In this document: piece by piece, positions 46,010 through 54,134 of the stretch
Layout: each line of letters begins with the position of its first letter
Numbering within the stretch: position 1 is the stretch's first letter
Source of the DNA: JBBQED01 sp038320345
GTDB lineage: Bacteria; Bacteroidota; Bacteroidia; AKYH767-A; OLB10
Assembly (NCBI GenBank): GCA_038320345.1
Contig: JBBQED010000001.1
Location: 62,001 to 126,000 of the forward strand
Reading direction: 5' to 3'
Length of the DNA stretch: 64,000 nucleotides
Translations under genes and position numbers: made by a program
The notes under the pieces: model-generated
Database searches by the model: none
The model's input: only the letters and a program-made list of their open reading frames with translations
Told to the model about the DNA's origin: nothing

Positions 46010-46735
46010 ATGAAAAATTCAACTGATCGCCGTACTTTCATTCGCAATGCAGGGCTAGCTACGCTCGGAACTATTGCACTATCATCAGCAGGCAGTAAAA
46101 TTTTCGGAGCTGCATCTCCAATAGAAATTCCATCTTTCAAGCTTCCTCCATTACCTTACGCATACGATGCATTGGAGCCGCATATTGATGCTTTAACAAT
46201 GCAGATTCATCACGATAAGCATCATCAGGGTTATGTTGATAATTTAAACAAAGCTGTTATTGAAAATAAAATTCTGGAGCCCTCTCTTGAAAAAATTTTA
46301 GGTAAGGTTTCCAAATATCCTGCTGCATTGAGAAATAATGCCGGTGGACATTACAACCATAGTTTATTCTGGACTACTTTGAAACCTAACGGTGGTGGAT
46401 ATCCGCCAGCGTCACTCAAGAATGCTATCGTTAACTACTTCAGATCTTTTGATGAGTTCCAAGGAAAATTCAATGATGCTGCAAAAGGAAGATTTGGTTC
46501 AGGATGGGCATGGCTAATTAAATCTTCAGATGGAGGTCTTTATATTGGATCCACTCCGAATCAAGACAATCCATTAATGGATGACGCTGAATTTACCGGT
46601 ACTCCATTATTAGCATTGGATGTTTGGGAGCATGCATATTATCTCCATTATCAAAATAAACGAGCAGATTATATTGCGGCATTCTGGAATCTCATCGATT
46701 GGGAAGAAGTAAGTAGAAGATATGAAGCAAAATAA
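46010..46735 (+). CDS. Tat-targeted Fe/Mn superoxide dismutase
   Basis: A 241-residue precursor. The N-terminus (about 35 residues) has a twin-arginine signal, DRRTFIRNAGLATLG (Arg7-Arg8), so export in folded form is predicted. The mature enzyme has the four metal ligands in QIHHDKHHQGY, GGHYNHSLFW and LALDVWEHAYY, plus FGSGWAWLI. The PNQDNPL motif with Gln is more typical of Mn than of Fe enzymes, but selectivity cannot be settled by eye. It converts superoxide to oxygen and peroxide in the periplasm. It lies 23 nt after the biotin carrier gene. TatA is encoded at 32401. Confidence 0.94.
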   Translation: MKNSTDRRTFIRNAGLATLGTIALSSAGSKIFGAASPIEIPSFKLPPLPYAYDALEPHIDALTMQIHHDKHHQGYVDNLNKAVIENKILEPSLEKILGKVSKYPAALRNNAGGHYNHSLFWTTLKPNGGGYPPASLKNAIVNYFRSFDEFQGKFNDAAKGRFGSGWAWLIKSSDGGLYIGSTPNQDNPLMDDAEFTGTPLLALDVWEHAYYLHYQNKRADYIAAFWNLIDWEEVSRRYEAK

Positions 46736-46906
46736 TATTTTTTCTTTTATCACAGATTTCGAGTAAATTTCACGTAATAGACAGTCCCTTAGGTGCTAAG
46801 GGTTCCTAAGCGAATTAATTAGGAAAGGATCCAGCGTTTATGCTATTGAACTTTAATGTTAAATACTGCGTATCAGGAAAAACAAAGCATAATAATTAAG
46901 ACATCA

Positions 46907-46938
46907 TTTGTCTGATATCATTCAACTTTGTATTTTTG
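46907..46938 (+). promoter_or_regulatory. Promoter of tRNA-Asn
   Basis: TTTG at 46907-46910 and TATTTTTG at 46931-46938 are separated by 20 nt. This matches the Bacteroidota -33/-7 promoter pattern, with the tRNA 5' end 20 nt after the -7 element. Confidence 0.8.
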
Positions 46939-46957
46939 CGCTCCTTAAAACGAATAT

Positions 46958-47034
46958 TCCTCCTTAGCTCAGTTGGTTAGAGCATCTGACTGTTAATCAG
47001 AGGGTCTCAGGTTCAAGTCCTGAAGGGGGAGCCA
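46958..47034 (+). tRNA. tRNA-Asn (GTT)
   Basis: The 7-bp acceptor stem TCCTCCT / AGGGGGA (one T-G pair), D-arm AGCTCAGTTGGTTAGAGC, anticodon stem TCTGA/TCAGA with loop CTGTTAA (anticodon GTT), TpsiC arm GGTTCAAGTCC and encoded CCA at 47032-47034 all fit. G is the discriminator base. Confidence 0.97.
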
Positions 47035-47038
47035 GATC

Positions 47039-47070
47039 AACAAAGCCGGACCTTGTCCGGCTTTGTTATT
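47039..47070 (+). terminator. Terminator of tRNA-Asn
   Basis: A perfect 13-bp inverted repeat (AACAAAGCCGGAC / GTCCGGCTTTGTT) with a 3-nt loop CTT begins 4 nt after the encoded CCA. Its U-run is short (TTGTTATTT). Confidence 0.82.
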
Positions 47071-47147
47071 TCAAGTCATCTGTTTACATTTACAAGCAGC
47101 TGAAAATCAAAACATAACAATCATTCTTTCTTAAAAAATCTCTCCAG

Positions 47148-48071
47148 ATGAGCCTTCTCGTAATAGGAACTGTTGCCTTCGATGCTATTGAAACCCCTTT
47201 CGGGAAAACCGATAAAATTATTGGTGGTGCAGCAACTTACATCTCAGTATCAGCTTCTTACTTTAAAAACAAAATCAATCTGGTTTCTGTAGTTGGAGAT
47301 GATTTCCCTACAGAAACAATCGGTATGTTGCAGGAAAGAGGAATTAATACCGATGGGTTGCAGATTAAGCAAGGAGAAAAGACCTTTTTCTGGTCTGGGC
47401 GATATCATACGGATATGAATAGTCGTGATACCCTTGCCACAGAACTCAATGTATTGAGCACTTTTGATCCAGTGATCCCTATTGAATATCAGGATTGCGA
47501 ATTTTTGATGGTGGGTAATCTTATGCCGAAAATCCAGATCCAAGTGATGGAGCGTTTGAAAAAGCGACCTAAACTCATCGTAATGGACACTATGAATTTC
47601 TGGATGGAAATTGCAATGGATGATTTATTGAAAGCTATTAAAATGGTAGATGTTCTTACCGTTAATGATGCGGAAGCACGTCAACTAACTGGAGAATATT
47701 CTCTGGTTAAAGCAGCGCGTAAAATTCTTACAATGGGGCCACGCTATCTTATCATTAAAAAAGGTGAGCATGGCGCATTATTGTTTCACGAGAACAATGT
47801 ATTCTTCGCGCCTGCATTACCGTTAGAAGAAGTATTTGACCCAACAGGTGCTGGTGATACTTTTGCAGGAGGATTCATCGGTTATCTAAGTAGCGTAAAA
47901 GATATCTCTTTCGACAGTATGAAACGCGCTGTAATATATGGATCAGCGATGGCTTCTTTTTGTGTAGAAAAATTCGGACTTGAGCGCATACTTGAATTGG
48001 ATCAGGAAGAAGTTGATCAACGTGTTCAGGAATTTATTAATCTCGTGCAGTTTGATATCGAACTTGTATAA
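47148..48071 (+). CDS. PfkB-family carbohydrate kinase
   Basis: A 307-residue ribokinase-family enzyme with the glycine-rich N-terminal motif KIIGGAATYISVSASYF and the signature FDPTGAGDTFAGGFIGYL, whose Asp is the catalytic base (near residue 236). VLTVNDAEARQLTGEYSL and LIIKKGEHGALL are also typical. It phosphorylates a sugar or nucleoside; the substrate cannot be predicted. It is monocistronic, following tRNA-Asn and ending in a strong terminator. Confidence 0.88.
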   Translation: MSLLVIGTVAFDAIETPFGKTDKIIGGAATYISVSASYFKNKINLVSVVGDDFPTETIGMLQERGINTDGLQIKQGEKTFFWSGRYHTDMNSRDTLATELNVLSTFDPVIPIEYQDCEFLMVGNLMPKIQIQVMERLKKRPKLIVMDTMNFWMEIAMDDLLKAIKMVDVLTVNDAEARQLTGEYSLVKAARKILTMGPRYLIIKKGEHGALLFHENNVFFAPALPLEEVFDPTGAGDTFAGGFIGYLSSVKDISFDSMKRAVIYGSAMASFCVEKFGLERILELDQEEVDQRVQEFINLVQFDIELV

Positions 48072-48112
48072 GTACTAACGGTAAGGAATTACCGAAAATT
48101 AAATTATTATAT

Positions 48113-48146
48113 AAAAAAGCCTTCTCCTAACAGAGAAGGCTTTTTT
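48113..48146 (+). terminator. Terminator after the PfkB kinase
   Basis: GCCTTCTC (48119-48126), a 6-nt loop and GAGAAGGC (48133-48140) are flanked by A6 upstream and T6 downstream. It works on either strand. Confidence 0.93.
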
Positions 48147-48504
48147 GTTTTTAGTGATCGCGACTATAAATTGTTTATTAATTCTTAAACTGAGCGGGTA
48201 TTTTTCTTTCCTGCTTTTTAATCCGGAACGGGTGTTTCTCGGGCAATTTTCAAAAAAAGAATTTTTTTAGTGGTTTTCTTACTTGATCGAAATCCAATTT
48301 TTTATTGCGGTTTTGAAAGGGTGTTTGATGGGCGAAATAATCTATAAAATAATGATAATAAACACTTTACTATACGACTTCATTGCTTTCTAAGGCTGCT
48401 TTTCTCTGAAAAACCAGAATTTCTTCTAATTATTTTTTTACAAAAGTGCAACTGCCTGTGAGTGGGAGAGTATAAAACCTCCAAACACCATTAAGACTAA
48501 AACC
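48147..48504. other. Leader region of the secreted four-gene cluster
   Basis: 358 bp with no gene. It should hold the cluster promoter, but no exact TAnnTTTG is seen. The motif GGGT(A/G)TTT recurs three times on the plus strand, at 48196, 48230 and 48319; the last two are extended to GGGTGTTTnnnnGGC-like. Confidence 0.4.
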
Positions 48505-49494
48505 ATGAAATCTTACAAAAACCTGAAAACAACTTGTCTGGCAACCATGCTGATGCTTGGATCTACACAATTTATGCAGGCCCAAACAGAAACGAAGTCC
48601 GCAGCAACGCCTACAACAGAAACGGCAACACCTGCATCAACTACATCCACTGAAACTCCATCACCTGCTGAAACAAAATCACCTGTGGAAAAAACAGTCG
48701 CGGTTGCTGGAGGAAATCAGAAACCCGATGTTTCTAAAGATTTCACGGGACTTTCTGTTTCGCCTTCTACACTGCATTTCAATCTTACTTCCGGGACTAG
48801 TAAAAACATGGAAGTAAAAATTAAAAATGATACTAAAAAGAGTTTCAACTTCCAGGCAAATCTTTCTGATTTTATTATGGGCACCAACGGTAAACCTGTA
48901 GGACAGAAAAATGGAGTTAATAAATTCGGTTTATCACAATGGACAACCATTACACCTGCCTTTTTTGAATTAGCACCTGGAGAAACTAAGAAAATTACTG
49001 TAAGTATTAATGTTCCTTCTGGAACAGAAAGTAATCATGCAGCATGGACAGTATTAATGCTAGATCAGGTCACACAACGTGGACCAATGAATACTGCAGG
49101 TACTGCAAATACCATTGCACTAGGTATTACACCTTCTGTCGGTTTTGGAGTATACATCTATCAAAATCCTCCAGATCTCTCGTTAGAAAAAATTGAGATC
49201 GGTCAGTTCTCCTTTAAAGATTCAACGAGCCATCGTCAGTTAAAAATGAGCGCAACAAATACTGGTGATGGAATTGGTTTCTGTACTTCTTATGTAGAGC
49301 TCACCAATCTGGCAACGGGAAAACAGGACAAATTAAAAGTACAGAAGTTCACTATACTTCCAGGATTTGATCGCGTATTCTATTATGATCTACCAAAAGA
49401 AATTCAACCCGGAAAATATTCAGCTGTTGGTGTTGTAGATACTAACAACCCAGATCAAGTAACAGCAGCAGAGATGGAATTCACCATCAATTAA
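48505..49494 (+). CDS. Secreted two-domain PapD/DUF916-like protein (putative fibre chaperone)
   Basis: 329 residues: a signal peptide (ending QFMQAQ), a Thr/Pro/Glu/Ser linker (about 27-75), then two Ig-like domains. The first (about 80-190) has the chaperone-type pattern VSPSTLHFNLTSGTSKNMEV, a Trp-containing WTTITPAFFELAPGETKKI strand and VSINVPSGTESNHAAWTVL. The second (about 215-329) has ATNTGDGIGF and LPGFDRVFYY and ends in PGKYSAVGVVDTNN. This layout, two Ig domains with this strand motif, is that of PapD-type pilus chaperones and of Firmicutes DUF916 (WxL-associated) proteins. It is the first gene of a four-gene plus-strand cluster. Chaperone function is inferred from architecture and context, not from a diagnostic active site. 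Confidence 0.6.
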   Translation: MKSYKNLKTTCLATMLMLGSTQFMQAQTETKSAATPTTETATPASTTSTETPSPAETKSPVEKTVAVAGGNQKPDVSKDFTGLSVSPSTLHFNLTSGTSKNMEVKIKNDTKKSFNFQANLSDFIMGTNGKPVGQKNGVNKFGLSQWTTITPAFFELAPGETKKITVSINVPSGTESNHAAWTVLMLDQVTQRGPMNTAGTANTIALGITPSVGFGVYIYQNPPDLSLEKIEIGQFSFKDSTSHRQLKMSATNTGDGIGFCTSYVELTNLATGKQDKLKVQKFTILPGFDRVFYYDLPKEIQPGKYSAVGVVDTNNPDQVTAAEMEFTIN

Positions 49495-49567
49495 ATTCAA
49501 ATACTTATCTCCGTTCTTTATACTAGTACTTATCGTTAATTAACAAATTATTTTAATCAAACCAACA

Positions 49568-50338
49568 ATGAAAAAAACAGTAATCAGACTTGCGTTAGCA
49601 ACAGGCTTTATGGCTATCGCAGGAACATCCTTCGGTCAGTTACAGGATGAAAAAAATGTAACAATGACCATGGATCTCCAGCCTATCCTTCAATTGGAAA
49701 TGAACACACCTGATCAGGTGGACTTCGTTTTCGATAAACTGGGAGACTACTACGGCGGTATCACTAAATATGGTGCTACTATTCTGAAAGTAAACTCTAC
49801 AGTAGCATGGGATCTGTATGCAGTAGGTACATCTAACGATGGTACTTATTGGGATAAGCAAATGGAATATGGAACATCAACTGATCCAAATGCAGTTGAG
49901 CAACTTCCATTACAATTGCTCGAATTACATCAGAGTGAAGCAAATGCAAGTGCTGCTTCAGGTACAGGATTTCGTGGAGATTATTCTTCACCATTCGCAG
50001 CAGCTCCTTACACTGCTGGAGAGAACAACGTGTATGCATCAGCAACACCTTATGTATTACCAGGCTTAACTGAGAAGTACATTCAGGGACACAATGGTAC
50101 TGCAGATTTTGCTGCAGGTGGTAGCTATCTGACCCAAGGTAGTGCGACGAATTCAATTTACTATTATGTAATTGACTACCGCATTGTACCAGGTCTGCCA
50201 GCGATCTTCCCAACAGCTGCTGACAATGGCGCAGTTCCAACTGCTCTTGATCTTGTTACTGCAAATGCTGCAGGCGCATACGCACAACCTGGTGTTTACA
50301 CCATGAATGTGAAGTATGTACTGATTGAAAATCAGTAA
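49568..50338 (+). CDS. Putative secreted fibre subunit, major (paralogue of the next gene)
   Basis: 256 residues with a signal peptide ending at GTSFGQ. The mature N-terminus has alternating hydrophobics (NVTMTMDLQPILQLEM). The core carries VDFVFDKLGDYYGGITKYGA, then a strand-rich region and the C-terminal YYYVIDYRIVPGLP and PGVYTMNVKYVLIENQ. The next gene has the same two blocks (VDFVFDDFSKYAAGIT and IIDYRVVPGLTFTPGTYQL), so the two are related. The PGxYxxxVxYxL ending resembles the last strand of small fimbrial or spore-coat-U-type subunits. No database family is certain. A stem-loop separates it from the second subunit gene. Confidence 0.6.
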   Translation: MKKTVIRLALATGFMAIAGTSFGQLQDEKNVTMTMDLQPILQLEMNTPDQVDFVFDKLGDYYGGITKYGATILKVNSTVAWDLYAVGTSNDGTYWDKQMEYGTSTDPNAVEQLPLQLLELHQSEANASAASGTGFRGDYSSPFAAAPYTAGENNVYASATPYVLPGLTEKYIQGHNGTADFAAGGSYLTQGSATNSIYYYVIDYRIVPGLPAIFPTAADNGAVPTALDLVTANAAGAYAQPGVYTMNVKYVLIENQ

Positions 50339-50347
50339 GCCTTCTTA

Positions 50348-50380
50348 AAAGGGAAACCGATTCAACCCCGGTTTCCCTTT
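50348..50380 (+). terminator. Stem-loop between the two subunit genes
   Basis: A perfect 12-bp inverted repeat (AAAGGGAAACCG / CGGTTTCCCTTT, 9-nt loop) starts 10 nt after the stop of the first subunit gene and 17 nt before the next start. The T-run is short (TTTAT). It is probably a partial terminator or mRNA stabiliser, favouring excess first-subunit mRNA. Confidence 0.7.
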
Positions 50381-50396
50381 ATCTCCTAAAACTAAA

Positions 50397-51047
50397 ATGA
50401 AACCAAAAACCAAAATACCTTTTTTCATTACGGTCCTGCTGAAATTTTTCTTCAGTCTGGTAGCGATGGATTGTTCTGCTCAGTGCGGAGCACCTACCTC
50501 AGCTAACTGTCAGGGAGTACCGTTTAGTGAACTGATTCAGTCCAGTTCAGGAAATGTAGATTTCGTTTTTGATGATTTTTCAAAATATGCAGCGGGAATT
50601 ACACAAAGCGGAACAACGATGTTACGTTTAAAAGTTGCAGCAAATAACGCTTCCTGCAAATGGGCTTTAAGAGTTTATATAGAAAACAATCCTGGTGCAG
50701 GAACTCCAGTTAACGAATGGGAAACGCTCAATAATTACGGTAGCGGTGCTGATGCCCCAACGCTAGATCTTCTGGCCTTAAAAATTTACAATGGCTGCGG
50801 CACTCCGATAAATAGTGGAATCTATCAGAACTTTGCGGCCGTTAATGGTTCATTCATCGATATTATTAACGATGCAACTTTGATCCCTCAGGGATCATGC
50901 ATTACCAATGTTAATGGAGCAGGATCCTATCTCAGTAGCGCCAATGAATACACTTTCATAATTGATTATCGCGTTGTTCCAGGCTTGACATTTACTCCTG
51001 GTACCTATCAACTCATTTTACATTTTTGCTTAGTTGAACAGCCATGA
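50397..51047 (+). CDS. Putative secreted fibre subunit, minor (paralogue of the preceding gene)
   Basis: 216 residues with a signal peptide ending at DCSAQ. It shares with the preceding protein the N-terminal VDFVFDDFSKYAAGITQSGT block and the C-terminal FIIDYRVVPGLTFTPGTYQL and HFCLVEQP, but adds six or more Cys residues in the mature part (CGAPTSANCQGV, NASCKW, YNGCG, GSCITN), so it may be disulfide-stabilised. Its stop overlaps the start of the barrel gene by 4 nt (ATGA), indicating translational coupling. Role as tip or minor subunit is inferred. Confidence 0.58.
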   Translation: MKPKTKIPFFITVLLKFFFSLVAMDCSAQCGAPTSANCQGVPFSELIQSSSGNVDFVFDDFSKYAAGITQSGTTMLRLKVAANNASCKWALRVYIENNPGAGTPVNEWETLNNYGSGADAPTLDLLALKIYNGCGTPINSGIYQNFAAVNGSFIDIINDATLIPQGSCITNVNGAGSYLSSANEYTFIIDYRVVPGLTFTPGTYQLILHFCLVEQP

Positions 51048-54000
51048 GCACTCAGAAAAAGCTGTCGACAAAAAAACTATCCCACAGGGATTCCAACAAA
51101 GGAGTCTTCCTGTTGTTTTCATTACTCTTTCAACTTTTTCTAAATACTGCAAACGCTCAACAAGCAGATTCAATTCAGAGTCCTACACCAACTGCGCCAT
51201 CAGCAATCATTAACGAAATTAGATTCAGCGAAACTACTGCGCGTTTCACTACTGGAAATATCGAACTTAAAACCAAGGAACGATTTATTACCAATTCCAT
51301 AGTCATCAAAAATAATAAAGCTGTTGCCATCCGTTTCAATGTAGAATTGGTATATCCGAATAGCTGGAAACTCATAAGTAACTTCGATAAAACATATGAA
51401 ATACCCGCAGGCGATTCTTTAGTAGTTCCAGTAAGGATTATTCCTGGCATAAGTGCGGTAGATGGTATCATCATTAATATTCAGGCTTTGCTCGTAAGTG
51501 AAGATCAAGGGTTATTAGCCGACGCTTCGTTTATTGTACATCGCAAAAAAGATATCCGTTGGACTGTGCGAAGTGAAAGTGGAGATCGGATTTACTTTCC
51601 TGTCAATGATTCTATTGTTCCATTTAGCATTAACGTTAATAATGAAGGGAACGAAAAAATTGATTTGCTACTTTCGAAAAAACAATTAGGAAATAAAATT
51701 CAAGTCGAAGAGGTTACTCCAGATCCGGAAAACAAACAATACAATGAACTTATATTAGCTCCAGAAACTGATACTACTTTAGATTTTAATGCTACTTTAC
51801 AAAAAACATATTACAATAATCAACGCATTGATATCGAAAATTACTCCCCATCAGCGATGAATGAAGAGATGAGAAATACACTCTTTTTTCAATCACAACT
51901 TTCAAATAATACTGATGGCCGAATGTTTTCAGGATCGCGAAGATTAGATTTTATTAGGTTGTCGGATCAGAAAATGTTGAACCCCTATGGATCAGCTTGT
52001 ATTCCATTAATTGTGGATGCCAACATGTATAATATATTGGGACTCCAACCCATTATGCGCGTAGATATGAGAGGATCAACGATGCTTTCCAATCAGGCAA
52101 TACTGGGATATCAGACACAATTTAACTTTACTCGTTCTACTTATAACAATCAAATCACCCGTGATTTATTTTATCGACTCTCCTACTCTACAAAAAGAGG
52201 AGAGGTTCAAGCCGGAAATATTTCTGGGGGATTAAGTTTGATTCCTATCAGTGGAAAAGGAATCAGCGGAAGTTATTTCGTTACTCCGGACTTGAGAGTA
52301 GGTGCTTACTATGTTCAAAGTAGAATTAATGCTGCGGAAAAATCACATGCTTATGGTGGTTTCACCAGGTATCAGTATAAAAAAATTGGAAATGCAACGC
52401 TGCAATATGGAAGGACCATATTTGAAGAGAGCAGAAGGGAAAATACGTATGCAGGAATTTCAACAGCCGTTCGAGTTTTACCAACTCAACAACTCAGTTT
52501 TGGTTATGCAATAAGTAGAAATGACTATAAACTCATTGGTGAAACTAAAACAGGAAATTCTTTAAGTGCTGGTTATGCAGGATCTTTCTTTCATAAAAAA
52601 TTGTACACCTATTTAAGAGGCTCTCTATTCTCGGCGAACTACGGAGCTAATAGCTTACCGAGTGCTCACTATTTTCATCGCTCAGGTTATACTCCTGGAA
52701 AAAATTGGAGTATCGTGCTGCAAAATACGTTAAGTAATTATCAGCAAAATAGTATTATCAATCAAAATGCTGTTATTGTAAAAAATCATACTAGTTATAA
52801 TCAGCTGTTCTTTAATTTCAATAAAAGAGAAGCGCGATTTATGCCAAGTGTGTTTTACAATGCTACGGAACTGAATACCATTCGGCTTATTTATCGAGGT
52901 GTAGGAATGGATTATAGCAAAAGTACTTTAGGCGGCAGATCAAGAATGGGCATTTCTATCAGAGGTGGATATAACAAGCTTCCTGACTATAGTGATATCA
53001 AAGATTATTTTACACTGCAGTTTACCTATTCTGCAATGATCAAAACATTCTCCTTTAATACAAGATATTATTATGGACCACAATATGTAAGTGATCCACA
53101 GATCTTACGTAATTCCTTCAAATACCCACAGTCGATTTTCTTCTCTGCTCAGCAGCAGTGGCAACCTCGCAATAAACATTTCGTATTTCAAGCGAGTGCG
53201 AATTATTCCTATATGAATCAATTCAATCGCCACTCATTTGGATTTTATCCAGAAGCCTATTATTTCAACAGAACAAAGTGGCGATTCAAATTATCTCCAG
53301 GATATTCGGTAAATAGTAGTAAGTCAGAACGTGCAGTTCAAACTTATCAGGGCGAAGCATTTCCCGAAACAGCTCCATCCAGAGTGGTTACCCATAATTT
53401 TTATCTCAATGTTGGAGTAAGGAAAGAATTTGGAATTCCCGTACCTAAAAAATGGACTAAACATGCGTTTACAAATTTGAATTTTACAGCTTTCCTAGAT
53501 GCAAATGGAAATAAGATTAAAGATAAAAACGAAGTAGTTATTAAAAACGTTGTTATCCGCGTAGGAAATGATGAGGTCATTACGAATGAAGAGGGAAAGG
53601 CAGGATTTAGTAATATAGCTGGAGGTACCTATTCGTTAAAAACTTGGTCACTTTATGAACTTAATGGATGGTATCCTTTAGTTGATGATTCTATCTTTTC
53701 GAGTGTATCTGATGAAGTAAATATTCCTTTTGTAAAAGGTATTAAACTCAATGGAAATATCACGCTACAGAAAGAACGCTATAGTGGTGTGAATGCAACT
53801 GTTGATCTCTCCAGAATTCTGATTACAGCTATCAATGAGTCGGGGAAAAAATTCCAAGCCATTACAGATAACAAAGGAAATTATGTGCTTTATCTTCCTC
53901 CAGGAAAATACTTCTTGAATATGGATGAAGGTTTTGTTGGAAAAGGATTTATTGTACTTAAAAACAACGCAGAAATAAGCCTTCAGGATATTGAAAGTTA

Positions 54001-54085
54001 TAACTATAATTTCTATATTCTGGAGAAGAAACGCAAGATGAATATTAAGAAATTCGGTGAAGAAGATCCGGAAAAGAAACCTTAA
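51044..54085 (+). CDS. Large outer-membrane barrel protein with flanking beta domains (usher-like)
   Basis: 1013 residues. A basic N-region and signal helix (FLLFSLLFQLFLNTANAQQ) are followed by two beta-sandwich-like regions (about 45-280) resembling the chaperone-type strand pattern (NNKAVAIRFNVELVYPNSWK, IPAGDSLVVPVRIIPG). A barrel of about 500 residues, rich in aromatic strands, follows (about 290-800). Then come an SdrD/CNA-B-like domain (AFLDANGNKIKDKNE, about 810-870) and a second carboxypeptidase-regulatory-like one (AITDNKGNYVLYLPPGKYFL, about 925-970). Classical ushers likewise have an N-terminal domain, barrel and two C-terminal beta-sandwiches. I see no FimD/PapC sequence signature, so usher-like is a structural analogy. 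The gene ends with a weak terminator against arsR. Confidence 0.65.
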   Translation: MSTQKKLSTKKLSHRDSNKGVFLLFSLLFQLFLNTANAQQADSIQSPTPTAPSAIINEIRFSETTARFTTGNIELKTKERFITNSIVIKNNKAVAIRFNVELVYPNSWKLISNFDKTYEIPAGDSLVVPVRIIPGISAVDGIIINIQALLVSEDQGLLADASFIVHRKKDIRWTVRSESGDRIYFPVNDSIVPFSINVNNEGNEKIDLLLSKKQLGNKIQVEEVTPDPENKQYNELILAPETDTTLDFNATLQKTYYNNQRIDIENYSPSAMNEEMRNTLFFQSQLSNNTDGRMFSGSRRLDFIRLSDQKMLNPYGSACIPLIVDANMYNILGLQPIMRVDMRGSTMLSNQAILGYQTQFNFTRSTYNNQITRDLFYRLSYSTKRGEVQAGNISGGLSLIPISGKGISGSYFVTPDLRVGAYYVQSRINAAEKSHAYGGFTRYQYKKIGNATLQYGRTIFEESRRENTYAGISTAVRVLPTQQLSFGYAISRNDYKLIGETKTGNSLSAGYAGSFFHKKLYTYLRGSLFSANYGANSLPSAHYFHRSGYTPGKNWSIVLQNTLSNYQQNSIINQNAVIVKNHTSYNQLFFNFNKREARFMPSVFYNATELNTIRLIYRGVGMDYSKSTLGGRSRMGISIRGGYNKLPDYSDIKDYFTLQFTYSAMIKTFSFNTRYYYGPQYVSDPQILRNSFKYPQSIFFSAQQQWQPRNKHFVFQASANYSYMNQFNRHSFGFYPEAYYFNRTKWRFKLSPGYSVNSSKSERAVQTYQGEAFPETAPSRVVTHNFYLNVGVRKEFGIPVPKKWTKHAFTNLNFTAFLDANGNKIKDKNEVVIKNVVIRVGNDEVITNEEGKAGFSNIAGGTYSLKTWSLYELNGWYPLVDDSIFSSVSDEVNIPFVKGIKLNGNITLQKERYSGVNATVDLSRILITAINESGKKFQAITDNKGNYVLYLPPGKYFLNMDEGFVGKGFIVLKNNAEISLQDIESYNYNFYILEKKRKMNIKKFGEEDPEKKP

Positions 54086-54101
54086 TTCATTCCGGATTTG
54101 T

Positions 54102-54130
54102 GAAAAGTAGTATTCAAAAAAATACTTTTC
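54102..54130 (+). terminator. Convergent weak terminator after the barrel gene
   Basis: GAAAAGTAGTATT (54102-54114) and AATACTTTTC (54121-54130) pair with a small bulge around a CAAAAA loop; GCTTTT follows. It lies between the ends of two converging genes. Confidence 0.5.
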
Positions 54131-54134
54131 GCTT

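Noticed and set aside
49833..50240. 135-codon minus-strand open frame opposite the first subunit gene
   Set aside because: It is antisense to the conserved subunit sequence; its composition (many Leu, His, Gln) is what the complement of this coding strand gives.
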